Positions 7,537 to 14,150 of a DNA stretch of 17,222 bases are shown here, one piece after another. A program made the position numbers and the translations under genes. The DNA lies in NCBI GenBank assembly GCA_013153375.1, contig JAADEN010000127.1, positions 1-17,222 of the forward strand, written 5' to 3'. How positions within the stretch are numbered: the first letter of the stretch is position 1; each line of letters opens with the position of its first letter. The notes beneath the pieces were generated by a model that was not told the DNA's origin, did no database searches, and saw only the letters and a list, made by a program, of their open reading frames with translations. This DNA comes from Chloroflexota bacterium. Lineage in GTDB: Bacteria; Chloroflexota; Anaerolineae; Anaerolineales; DRMV01.

Positions 7537-7562
7537 AGAGGGCGCACGGCTGTGCGCCTTCT
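7537..7562 (+). terminator. Hairpin after mrp
   Basis: AGAGGGCGCAC pairs with GTGCGCCTTCT (11 bp with one G-U) around GGCT. The 3' side continues CCCCGCTTTGG, so only a weak U-run follows. It probably terminates or stabilises the nuo-mrp transcript. Confidence 0.55.
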
Positions 7563-7586
7563 CCCCGCTTTGGCCCACCCCTTCAC

Positions 7587-7614
7587 CACCGGCTGCCGGC
7601 CACCGGCCGACGGC
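7587..7614. repeat. Heptamer array 3 (CACCGGC-like)
   Basis: Four 7-bp units: CACCGGC, TGCCGGC, CACCGGC, CGACGGC. They end six bases before the extended -10 of ricT, so the array covers the position where a -35 would lie. Confidence 0.55.
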
Positions 7615-7619
7615 TCCTG

Positions 7620-7628
7620 TGGTATGAT
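7620..7628 (+). promoter_or_regulatory. Extended -10 promoter of ricT (TGGTATGAT)
   Basis: TG at 7620-7621, one base, then TATGAT (7623-7628) forms an extended -10, which can work without a -35. The predicted leader to ATG 7697 is about 62 nt and includes a small CCGGC-TTTTG-GCCGG hairpin. Confidence 0.55.
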
Positions 7629-7696
7629 GAGAGTGTCGGTACGCATTCGCATCTCAGCCCGGCTTTTGGCCGGCGCGGCCCCAGGTTGATGCTCTC

Positions 7697-8614
7697 ATGG
7701 CCGTCGTGGTCCGTGTGCGTTTTCGCCCCACGGGAGGTCTATACGATTACGACGCCTCCGCGCTGCCCCAGGTGCAGCGGGGCGATTTCGTGGTGGTGCC
7801 CACCCAGTTCGGCCCCCAGGTGGGCGAAGTGATGCAGGTGGTGACCGCGGCCGACCCGGCCCAGGCGGAGCCGTCCCCCCAAGCCGAGGACGCGCCCGCG
7901 CTGGAGCCGGTGCTGCGGCGGGCCAGCGCGCGCGACCTGGCCCTGCGCCGTCTGCGCCAGGGCAAGGAGGTGGAGTTGCTGGTCAACCTGCGGGCCCGCC
8001 TCAAGGACCTGGCCCAAAAGGACCGGCGGGCGCGTTCGGTGCGCATCGTGGAGGTGGAACTCTCGCTGGACGACCGGCAGGTGCGGGTGCTATATACCGA
8101 CAGCGAGGAGGAGCGCGGCCTGAGCGGCAACCTGCGCAAGGCCCTGCAACGCCTGGTCGGCCCACGGCAGACCCACTGGGTGCGCCTGGGCCCCCGGGAC
8201 GCGGCCAAGATCATGGGCGGCGTGGGCGCCTGCGGCATGCCGCAACGCTGTTGCAGCCTGTTCATGACCACTTTTCAGAGCGTGTCGGTGCGCATGGCCA
8301 AGGTGCAGAGCGTGTCGCTGAGCCCCTCGGAGATCGCGGGTATGTGCGGCCGGCTGCGCTGCTGCCTGCGCTTCGAGCACGAGCAATACGCGCAGGCGCG
8401 CGCCCATCTGCCCCGCGAGCGCAAGCGGGTGCGCACGCCCGAAGGCGAGGGGCGGGTGGTCGCGGTGCATCCCCTGGCCGGGCAGGTGACGGTGGACATC
8501 CCCGAGAAGGGCCGGCTGGTGTTCGCGGGCGACGAAGTGCAGTTGTTGAACGCCGCGTCCGCGGCCCCGTGCGCGGACTGCCCCGCGGCGTCGCCCGGCT
8601 CCGAGGGCGGCTGA
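7697..8614 (+). CDS. ricT: PSP1/RicT-family regulatory protein
   Basis: This is a 305-residue protein with the PSP1 C-terminal domain. The best-studied member, Bacillus RicT (YaaT), forms a complex with RicA and RicF that binds [4Fe-4S] clusters and modulates RNase Y processing and sporulation. Early residues VVVRVRFRPTGGLYDYD and VQRGDFVVVPTQFGPQVGEV (26-45) are typical. The conserved cysteine set is complete: GACGMPQRCC (Cys179, 185, 186) and GMCGRLRCCLRFE (Cys217, 222, 223). An additional CADC pair (Cys292, Cys295) occurs in the C-terminal tail, which I do not know from the family core. No strong Shine-Dalgarno precedes ATG 7697, so the start relies on family alignment. No ricA or ricF is visible here. 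It has its own promoter at 7620. Confidence 0.9.
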   Translation: MAVVVRVRFRPTGGLYDYDASALPQVQRGDFVVVPTQFGPQVGEVMQVVTAADPAQAEPSPQAEDAPALEPVLRRASARDLALRRLRQGKEVELLVNLRARLKDLAQKDRRARSVRIVEVELSLDDRQVRVLYTDSEEERGLSGNLRKALQRLVGPRQTHWVRLGPRDAAKIMGGVGACGMPQRCCSLFMTTFQSVSVRMAKVQSVSLSPSEIAGMCGRLRCCLRFEHEQYAQARAHLPRERKRVRTPEGEGRVVAVHPLAGQVTVDIPEKGRLVFAGDEVQLLNAASAAPCADCPAASPGSEGG

Positions 8615-8676
8615 AGCGCCCCGCGCGGCCTCGCGGACGAAGACGCCAAGCAAGCGCGCATCTGCGCGGCGGAGTC

Positions 8677-8704
8677 TTGTCAAATTTACAGAATCTGTTA
8701 TGAT
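8677..8704 (+). promoter_or_regulatory. Sigma70-type promoter of rho
   Basis: TTGTCA (8677-8682), a 16-bp spacer, then TATGAT (8699-8704): five of six matches in each box. The surrounding segment is AT-rich. Transcription would start near 8711. This is the only promoter in the window with both boxes well placed. Confidence 0.75.
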
Positions 8705-8714
8705 AAGGGTGCGC

Positions 8715-8798
8715 ATGACGCTCTTTTCCCCTGCTTTGGACGCGCGGTTTGTCAGCGCCCCGTTGGGCCGCCTCTGGGCGGTTGCGCGCGGCGGATAG
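8715..8798 (+). CDS. Possible rho leader peptide (27 aa)
   Basis: ATG at 8715 falls within a few bases of the predicted transcription start, so it would be translated as an essentially leaderless ORF. It encodes MTLFSPALDARFVSAPLGRL followed by seven residues and TAG. No family is recognised. Enterobacteria have a leader ORF (rhoL) before rho in an autoregulated leader, but there is no sequence similarity that I can claim. It may be chance. Confidence 0.3.
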   Translation: MTLFSPALDARFVSAPLGRLWAVARGG

Positions 8799-8995
8799 GA
8801 GTCTTGAGTCAGGCTATCGGTGGCAAACCTGGGCCGCGCCTTCCTCTTGGATCTTCATGGACAACGACTTGTCTTTGCCTCCCACGGCGTTCGCGTTAGG
8901 CGAGCGCGGTTTCATCGCCCTCATCGGATCGCGAGTGCGCGCCCGCGCGGCCGCGTCTCCGTATCTCCGTTCCCGCTCACAAGTGAGGTACGCCT

Positions 8996-10279
8996 ATGAA
9001 CCCTGTCGCTGAATTAGAAAAGGCATCGCTGGCCGAACTGCGCCGCAAGGCCCGCGAATTGGACATCCCCCGTTACAGCCGCCTGAAAAAAGAAGATCTC
9101 ATCGTGGCCATCCGGCGGGCGCAAGCCGAGCGTGAAGGCTTGCAGTTGCGCGGGGGCGTGTTGGAGATCCTGAGCGATTCAGGCGTGGGCTTCTTGCGCG
9201 CCAAGGGCTACCGCCCTGGCCCGGACGACATCTATGTGTCTTCGACGCAGATTCGGCGGCATAGCCTGCGTCCCGGCGATTTCGTGCTGGGTTATGTGCG
9301 GCCGCCCCGCAACACCGAGCGCCATCACGCGCTGCTGCGGGTCGAGAGCATCAACGGGTTGCCGCCCCACGCGGTGCGCAACCGCCCGCGCTTCGAGGAC
9401 CTGGTGCCCATCTTCCCGGACCAGCGCTTCGACCTGGAGACGGACCGCTACACCCTGGCGACCCGGCTCATCAACCTGGTCGCGCCCATCGGGCGGGGCC
9501 AGCGCGGGCTCATCGTGTCGCCGCCCAAGGCCGGCAAGACCACCATCCTCAAGCAGATCGCCAACGCGATCTCGCAGAAGCACCCCGATGTGCACCTGAT
9601 GATCGTGCTCATCGGCGAGCGCCCCGAAGAGGTCACCGACATGGACCGCTCGGTGGACGCGGAGGTCATCGCTTCGACCTTCGACGAGCCGGTGCAGTCC
9701 CATGTGCGGGTGGCGGAAATGGTGCTCGAGCGGGCCAAGCGCCTGGTGGAGGTGGGCCGTGATGTGGTCATCATGCTCGACTCCATCACCCGGCTGGCTC
9801 GGGCCTACAACCTGGTGGTCACGCCCTCGGGCCGCACCCTGACGGGCGGTTTGGATCCCTCCGCGCTGTATCCGCCCAAACGGTTCTTCGGCGCGGCCCG
9901 CAACATCGAAGGCGGCGGCTCGCTGACCATCATCGCCACCGCGCTCATCGACACGGGCTCCCGCATGGACGATGTGATCTACGAGGAGTTCAAGGGCACG
10001 GGCAACATGGAGTTGCACCTGTCGCGCAAGTTGCAGGAGCGGCGCATCTTCCCGGCCATCGACATCACCCGCTCGGGCACCCGCCGGGAGGAACTGCTGC
10101 TGGGGCCCGACATCACCCAACGGGTGTGGCTCATGCGGCGCATGTTCCAGCAGATGATCTCGCCGCCGCCCCAGGGCGCGGGCATGGATGTGGCCAGCGC
10201 GACCGAGGCCATCCTGGAGCGGTTGCGCAAGACCAAGGACAATATGGAGTTCCTGGAGACGCTGACGCAAGAGTTGTGA
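8996..10279 (+). CDS. rho: Transcription termination factor Rho
   Basis: This 427-residue hexameric RNA helicase/ATPase terminates untranslated transcripts. The N-terminal Rho_N (SAP-like) helix bundle covers about 4-43 (LAELRRKARELDIPRYSRLK). The cold-shock RNA-binding domain covers about 50-120 (GVLEILSDSGVGFLRA; YVSSTQIRR). The RecA-like ATPase has the P-loop PPKAGKTT (176-183). The Q-loop contains TPSGRTLTGGLDPSALYPPK, and the R-loop region is RNIEGGGSLTIIATALIDTG. Both are canonical, so Rho should be active. Length is close to E. coli Rho (419), with no large insertion in the N-domain. GAGGT lies seven bases before the ATG. The promoter is at 8677. A perfect 9-bp inverted repeat begins immediately after the stop codon. 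Confidence 0.97.
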   Translation: MNPVAELEKASLAELRRKARELDIPRYSRLKKEDLIVAIRRAQAEREGLQLRGGVLEILSDSGVGFLRAKGYRPGPDDIYVSSTQIRRHSLRPGDFVLGYVRPPRNTERHHALLRVESINGLPPHAVRNRPRFEDLVPIFPDQRFDLETDRYTLATRLINLVAPIGRGQRGLIVSPPKAGKTTILKQIANAISQKHPDVHLMIVLIGERPEEVTDMDRSVDAEVIASTFDEPVQSHVRVAEMVLERAKRLVEVGRDVVIMLDSITRLARAYNLVVTPSGRTLTGGLDPSALYPPKRFFGAARNIEGGGSLTIIATALIDTGSRMDDVIYEEFKGTGNMELHLSRKLQERRIFPAIDITRSGTRREELLLGPDITQRVWLMRRMFQQMISPPPQGAGMDVASATEAILERLRKTKDNMEFLETLTQEL

Positions 10280-10300
10280 GGCCCGCGGCGGCCGCGGGCC
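10280..10300. terminator. Perfect 9-bp inverted repeat abutting the rho stop
   Basis: GGCCCGCGG (10280-10288), loop CGG, CCGCGGGCC (10292-10300). It starts on the base after the TGA and merges into the dispersed repeat copy 2. It has no U-tract. Confidence 0.55.
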
Positions 10301-10328
10301 GTTCGCGGAGCCCGTCCCCCAGAGAAAG
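10284..10328. repeat. Dispersed 45-nt repeat, copy 2
   Basis: It matches 2952-2996 at 41 of 45 positions, in the same orientation. It lies between the convergent rho and MFS genes, ending in AGAGAAAG just before the terminator stem. Confidence 0.8.
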
Positions 10329-10330
10329 AC

Positions 10331-10364
10331 CCAGGCCCACCGGTGACCGTGCCGGTGGGCCTGG
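10331..10364. terminator. Bidirectional intrinsic terminator between rho and the MFS gene
   Basis: CCAGGCCCACCGG (10331-10343) pairs perfectly over 13 bp with CCGGTGGGCCTGG (10352-10364), with an 8-nt loop. CTTGCTTTTG follows on the plus strand and GTCTTTCTCT on the minus strand, so both converging transcripts meet a stem plus U-rich tail. Confidence 0.85.
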
Positions 10365-10376
10365 CTTGCTTTTGCC

Positions 10377-11642
10377 TCACGCTTCGAGGGCCTGCCGTTC
10401 CTCCTGCCGCGCGGGGGGCAGACTGAGGATCAGCCCCGCGGCCAGGGCCATGCCCAGCGCGGCCACGGGGAACATGAGTTCGTACGCGTTGGGCCAGCGG
10501 CCCAGCAGCAGGCCGAACGCGGGCGGGCCCAGCACCAGGGCCAGGTTGGAGGCGATGTAGTACAGACCCGTCATCAGGCCCACCTGGTCGGGCGGGCCGA
10601 AGTCGTACACCAGGGGCAGCGCGTTGACATTGACCAGGGCCCACGCCGCGCCCAGCGCGGCCAGCAGCACCACCAACGCGGTGGGCGTGCGCACCAGCAG
10701 CCCCAGGGCCAGCAGGGGTACCAGGAACAGCAGGCCCGCGGCGATGACCCGCCGCCGTCCCCAGCGGGAGCCGGCCAGACCCGCGGGCAGGGCCATGGCC
10801 ACGAAGGCCAGGGGCAGGGCCGCGGTGAGCATGGAGACCCGCCCCTCGCTCAGACCCAACTCGAACTTGCCGAAGGACGAAAGCCAGGCTTCCAGGATGC
10901 TGTAGGCCCAAAACCAGGCCACCAGGGCCAGCAGCAGGCGTCCGAAGCCTGGGGCCCAGGCCCGATGGCGGCCTCGCAGCGCGTCCCATACCGCGCGCCA
11001 GTCGGCCCGCTCGTCCGACCCCGTGCTCGCGGGCGCGGCCGGTTCACGAATGCGCCACAGCACCACGCCCGTGGCCAGCAGCAGCATGAGCGCGCCGAAC
11101 GCGAAGGGCGCGACCTGCGCGGCCCGCAGGCCCCAGCGGTTCAGCGCGGCCTCGTACAGCGCGCCGCCCACCAGGAAGGCCAGGATCGCGCCCAGCCCGC
11201 CCATGAGGTTGATGACGCCGTTGGCCGTGCTGCGCTGTTCGGGCGGGTAGAGGTCGCCCAGCAGCGCGATGGTGGGCGCGCGGAACAGGGACAGCGCGAA
11301 GTTGGCCGCGCCGATGGCCAGCATCATCCCCGCGACGGTGCGCGCCAGGGGGATGCCCACGAAGGCCAGCGCGGCCAGGGGCGCGCCCACCATGAGCCAC
11401 GGCAGGCGGCGGCCCCAGCGGGTGCGGGTGCGGTCCGACAGCGCGCCGGCCAGGGGCTGGACGAAGATGTTGAAGTAGTTGTCCCAGGTCATGATCACGC
11501 CGATGAGGGCCGGCGCGACGCCCCGCTCGGCCAGCAGCAGGGGCACGAAGTTGTTGAAGATGGGCCACACCAGACTGATGCCGAAGAAGCCAAAGGCCAG
11601 GGCAAAGGTGCGCCCCCAGGGGAAACCGCGTCGGGCGTTCAT
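10377..11642 (-). CDS. MFS transporter (SLC45/GPH-like)
   Basis: This 421-residue integral membrane protein has about 12 hydrophobic segments in two halves. They are separated by a polar loop at about 199-230 (IREPAAPASTGSDERADW). Loop 2-3 carries the MFS motif GALSDRTRTRWGRR (66-79), and the second half has the paired GLAGSRWGRRRV. The WDNYFNIFVQPLAG stretch and RSTANGVINLMGGLGA resemble the sugar/SLC45 and GPH branches of the superfamily, so a sugar or glycoside is the most likely substrate class; specificity cannot be read. ATG at 11642 overlaps the trmD stop by four bases (ATGA) and has AGGAG eight bases upstream, showing coupling to trmD. The convergent terminator lies 13 nt past its stop. 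Confidence 0.87.
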   Translation of the reverse strand: MNARRGFPWGRTFALAFGFFGISLVWPIFNNFVPLLLAERGVAPALIGVIMTWDNYFNIFVQPLAGALSDRTRTRWGRRLPWLMVGAPLAALAFVGIPLARTVAGMMLAIGAANFALSLFRAPTIALLGDLYPPEQRSTANGVINLMGGLGAILAFLVGGALYEAALNRWGLRAAQVAPFAFGALMLLLATGVVLWRIREPAAPASTGSDERADWRAVWDALRGRHRAWAPGFGRLLLALVAWFWAYSILEAWLSSFGKFELGLSEGRVSMLTAALPLAFVAMALPAGLAGSRWGRRRVIAAGLLFLVPLLALGLLVRTPTALVVLLAALGAAWALVNVNALPLVYDFGPPDQVGLMTGLYYIASNLALVLGPPAFGLLLGRWPNAYELMFPVAALGMALAAGLILSLPPARQEERQALEA

Positions 11643-12442
11643 GCGTCAGGCTCCTGGTGGGGGGAAGGGTCTTCGGGCCGGGGCGCGTCCGGGTCCGCGG
11701 CGGTCGCGGCGCGGGCCTCGGCCTCCCATTGGGCCAGCAGGGCGCGCTCCTCGTCGCTCAGGTCCGCGTGGGCCAGCAGGTCGGGCCGCCGCTCCCAGGT
11801 GCGGCGCAGGGCCATGCGCCGCCGCCAGCGCGCGATCTCCGCGTGGTGGCCCGAGAGCAGCACATCGGGCACCCGCCAGCCCCGGTACTCGGCCGGCCGC
11901 GTGTAGTGGGGATGCTCCAGCAGGCCGTGGCTGAAGGAGTCCTTGCGGGGCGCGTCGGGGTCGCCCAACACGCCGGGCAGCAGGCGGGCCACCGCGTCGA
12001 TGACCACCAGCGCGGGCAGTTCGCCGCCCGTGAGCACAAAGTCGCCGATGGAGATCTCGTCGGTGACCAGGTGCTGCCGCACCCGCTCGTCCACGCCCTC
12101 GTAGCGTCCCGCGATGAGGGCCAGGTGGGGATGCTGGGCCAGTTCCCAGGCCACGGCCTGGGTGAAGGGCCGGCCCTGGGGCGTGAGCAGGATGACGGGC
12201 ACTTGCGGCGGCCGGCCCAGCACATCCTCCACCGCGGCGAAGATGGGCTCGGGCTTCATCACCATGCCGCCGCCCCCGCCGTAGGGTTCGTCGTCCACGG
12301 TCTTGTGGCGGTCGGTGGCCCAATCGCGGATGTTGTGCAGCCGCACCTCCAGCAGGCCCTTTTGCCGGGCCCGGGCCAGGATGCTCAGATCCAGGTACGG
12401 CTCGAACACCTCGGGGAAGAGGGTGAACACATCGAAGCGCAT
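11639..12442 (-). CDS. trmD: tRNA (guanine-N1-)-methyltransferase TrmD
   Basis: This 267-residue SPOUT methyltransferase makes m1G37 in tRNAs that read CNN/GGN-type codons, which prevents +1 frameshifting. The N-terminus MRFDVFTLFPEVFEPYLDLS is canonical and fixes the start at 12442. The knot region GRYEGVDER (112-120) and ISIGDFVLTGGELPALVVID (130-149) binds SAM. Asp168 in RKDSF matches the catalytic aspartate, and HYTRP (179-183) is conserved. The last 25 residues are an A/P/D/E-rich extension. No Shine-Dalgarno is present; the TACAAT box ends only six bases before the ATG, so the mRNA should be leaderless. The usual neighbours (rpsP, rimM, rplS) are absent and an MFS gene follows instead. 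Confidence 0.96.
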   Translation of the reverse strand: MRFDVFTLFPEVFEPYLDLSILARARQKGLLEVRLHNIRDWATDRHKTVDDEPYGGGGGMVMKPEPIFAAVEDVLGRPPQVPVILLTPQGRPFTQAVAWELAQHPHLALIAGRYEGVDERVRQHLVTDEISIGDFVLTGGELPALVVIDAVARLLPGVLGDPDAPRKDSFSHGLLEHPHYTRPAEYRGWRVPDVLLSGHHAEIARWRRRMALRRTWERRPDLLAHADLSDEERALLAQWEAEARAATAADPDAPRPEDPSPHQEPDA

Positions 12443-12448
12443 GGGGAT

Positions 12449-12454
12449 ATTGTA
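12449..12454 (-). promoter_or_regulatory. -10 box TACAAT for trmD (leaderless)
   Basis: The minus strand reads GCGGTACAATATCCCC directly followed by the trmD ATG. A start 6-8 nt after the box coincides with the A of ATG. It faces the TATAAT of the divergent aldolase promoter, with only 15 bp between the boxes. Confidence 0.6.
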
Positions 12455-12469
12455 CCGCGGGCTTTGCTG

Positions 12470-12475
12470 TATAAT
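12470..12475 (+). promoter_or_regulatory. -10 box TATAAT for the aldolase transcript
   Basis: GCTGTATAATCGGGC contains a perfect TATAAT. The -35 position overlaps the trmD -10 box, so the two divergent promoters probably compete. The leader to ATG 12728 would be about 245 nt. Confidence 0.55.
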
Positions 12476-12481
12476 CGGGCG

Positions 12482-12727
12482 GGCGGTGGACGGAGCGGGC
12501 GCACGCAAAGATGCTGTAGATGCGCCCGCCCCGAAGCCAACCCCTCCCATCCCCCGCGGCGGGTCTGGCGCCCGCCGCGCCCCCTTCCCTCCCCTCATAG
12601 GGGCGGAAAGGGGGCCTGGAATGGCCTCTCGTGAGGCAGGGGCCCGTTTTGAAGGCCCTCCCCCCTCCGAGGGGAGGAACGCGGCGGTAGGGGCGCTCTC
12701 ACCGTATCTTTTCTGCGGAGCGACGGC
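12482..12727 (+). other. Long structured leader of the aldolase gene
   Basis: Several hairpins can form. GCGGGCGCA/TGCGCCCGC (12495-12503, 12521-12529) and CGCGGCGGG/CCCGCCGCG (12555-12563, 12571-12579) are perfect 9-bp stems. CCCCT-CAT-AGGGG and GCCTC-TCGT-GAGGC are smaller ones, and a CCCCTC-C-GAGGGG palindrome follows. I see no known riboswitch and no convincing small ORF. Confidence 0.45.
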
Positions 12728-13372
12728 ATGACTTCTTCTCCCTATCGTGACGAAACCGCGGCTCGGGCCGCGGTGGTGGACATCGTGCAGGAACTGTTCC
12801 AGGCCCGGCTGATCACCTCCACGGGCGGCAATGTGTCGGTGCGGCTGGCCGATGGCGATGTGCTCATCACGCCCACCCGCATGCACAAAGGGGGACTGAC
12901 CCCCGCGGCCCTGGTGCGGGTGGACGCGCAAGGCCAGCCCCGGGCCGGGCAGGGCGTGCCCTCGTCCGAGACGCCCCTGCACCTGGCCGTGTACCGGGAG
13001 TTCCCCCAGGTGCACGCGGTAGTGCACACCCATGCGCCTTACGCGACCGCGCTGGGTCTGATGGGCCAGCGCATCCCGCCCATCATAGCGGACGCTCTGC
13101 CCTTCGAGCACATGCGCGCGGTGTACTATGTGGTGCCCGGCGATGAGGAAGGCATTGCCCGGCTGGTGGACGCGCTGCACGACGCGCCCGCGGTGCTGAT
13201 GCAAAACCACGGCCTGCTCACCGTGGGCCGCGATTTGCGCCAGGCGGCCAACTACGCGCTGGCCCTGGAGGAGGTCATCCAGATTCTGACCGTGTGCCGC
13301 ATCTGGGGCATCGAGCCGCGACGCCTGCCCCCCGAGGACGCGGCCCGCTTGCGAGAACTGGGCGTGGTGTGA
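12728..13372 (+). CDS. Class II aldolase/adducin family protein (fuculose-phosphate aldolase-like)
   Basis: This 214-residue zinc aldolase is of the L-fuculose-1-phosphate/ribulose-5-phosphate epimerase fold. STGGNVSVRL (31-40) and PTRMHKG (49-55) form the phosphate-binding region. Glu81 in SSETPLH is the catalytic acid/base. His100 and His102 in VVHTHAPYAT, with His161 in QNHGLLTVG, are the three zinc ligands expected for the family, so the site is complete. Length equals that of fuculose-phosphate aldolase. The start has GGAG seven bases upstream. Possible roles include a pentose/deoxyhexose-phosphate aldolase or methylthioribulose-phosphate dehydratase; no pathway partner adjoins it. A bulged hairpin (13373-13383 with 13408-13417) follows its stop. 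Confidence 0.9.
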   Translation: MTSSPYRDETAARAAVVDIVQELFQARLITSTGGNVSVRLADGDVLITPTRMHKGGLTPAALVRVDAQGQPRAGQGVPSSETPLHLAVYREFPQVHAVVHTHAPYATALGLMGQRIPPIIADALPFEHMRAVYYVVPGDEEGIARLVDALHDAPAVLMQNHGLLTVGRDLRQAANYALALEEVIQILTVCRIWGIEPRRLPPEDAARLRELGVV

Positions 13373-13417
13373 GGCCCCGCAACCCCCCGCGCGTTCGTGG
13401 GTTGTAAGTTGGGGGCC
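13373..13417 (+). terminator. Bulged hairpin after the aldolase gene
   Basis: GGCCCCGCAAC (13373-13383) pairs with GTTGGGGGCC (13408-13417) over 10 bp with a bulged G. An alternative inner pairing is CAACCC/GGGTTG. No U-tract follows. The right side (GGGTTG TAAGTTG) resembles two units of heptamer array 1. Confidence 0.4.
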
Positions 13418-13459
13418 GGGGCGGGGCGGATGCCATTTTTTCGTGCGGAGAGGCAAACC

Positions 13460-14137
13460 GTGGAGGCGTTACGCGTCGTTTGGATTCTGGCGATTGCCTA
13501 CTGGCTGGGGGCGATTCCCTTTGGCTACATCATCGGCAAACTGTACCGCAATGTGGATGTGCGTTACATCGAGAGCGGACGCACGGGAACGACCAACACC
13601 ATCCGGGCCGTGGGCTTCTGGCCCGGCGCGCTGACCGCGGTCCTGGATGTCCTCAAAGGGGCGTCCACCGTGTGGCTGGCCAAGTGCGTGGCCCCGGATG
13701 TGGCGTGGGTACACATGCTGGCGCCCATCGTGGCCATCATCGGCCACAACTATTCGCTGATCCTGGCCGAGCGCGACGAGACGGGCCGGATACGGGTGTA
13801 CGGCGGCGCGGGCGGCGCGCCGGCCGCGGGCGGCGCACTGGGCCTGTGGGCGCCGTCGCTGCTGTATATTCTGGCCGTGGGCCTGGTGCTGTTCTTCGTG
13901 GTCGGCTACGCGTCGGTGACCACCATGAGCGTGCCGTTGGTGGCCGGGGTGGTGTTCGCGTATCAGGCCGCGCAGGGCAACCTGCCGTGGGTGTATGTGC
14001 TCTACGCGGTGCTGGCCGAGGCGCTGCTGTTGTGGGCCCTGCGGCCCAACATCCGCCGTTTGCTCAACGGCACCGAGCGGGTGGTGGGCCTCCGGGCCTG
14101 GTATGCCAAACGGCGGGCCGCGCAGAGCAAGTCGTGA
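13460..14137 (+). CDS. plsY: PlsY-family glycerol-3-phosphate acyltransferase homologue (divergent)
   Basis: This 225-residue multi-pass membrane protein is related to PlsY, which acylates glycerol-3-phosphate from acyl-phosphate at the start of phospholipid synthesis. LGAIPFGYIIGK (16-27), the glycerophosphate loop ESGRTGTTNTIRAVG (38-52), LDVLKG (62-67), IGHNYS (94-99) and the C-terminal RPNIRRLLNGTERVVG (195-210) align with PlsY motifs. The third motif departs from the family: where FKGGKGVAT is expected, a longer charged segment ends in YGGAGGAPAAGG (114-125), lacking the lysine. I chose GTG 13460 because GGAGAGG lies six bases upstream and the helix begins directly. ATG 13430 would add ten residues. 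It may be a paralogue with altered function. It is convergent with the metal-binding lipoprotein gene, 13 nt away. Confidence 0.82.
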   Translation: MEALRVVWILAIAYWLGAIPFGYIIGKLYRNVDVRYIESGRTGTTNTIRAVGFWPGALTAVLDVLKGASTVWLAKCVAPDVAWVHMLAPIVAIIGHNYSLILAERDETGRIRVYGGAGGAPAAGGALGLWAPSLLYILAVGLVLFFVVGYASVTTMSVPLVAGVVFAYQAAQGNLPWVYVLYAVLAEALLLWALRPNIRRLLNGTERVVGLRAWYAKRRAAQSKS

Positions 14138-14150
14138 GCCGCGCGGCGCG

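Larger units (their letters stand above)
8615..8995 (+). other. Gap of 381 nt: ricT 3' end, rho promoter and long rho leader
   Basis: The first 60 bases have GC-rich sequence without a clear U-tailed terminator. The rho promoter follows at 8677-8704. The remaining 285 nt is a leader with two short ORFs (8715-8798 and 8857-9012, the second overlapping the rho start). No tRNA or known riboswitch is seen. Long leaders before rho are used for autoregulation in other bacteria. Confidence 0.6.

Noticed and set aside
6352..8728. Shared 13-mer TGACGCTCTTTTC upstream of mrp and in the rho leader
   Set aside because: One exact 13-mer pair is expected by chance in a window of this size. The surrounding bases do not match.
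13430..13459. ATG 13430 as the PlsY-like start
   Set aside because: It is possible, but GTG 13460 has a clear GGAGAGG site and directly starts the first membrane helix.
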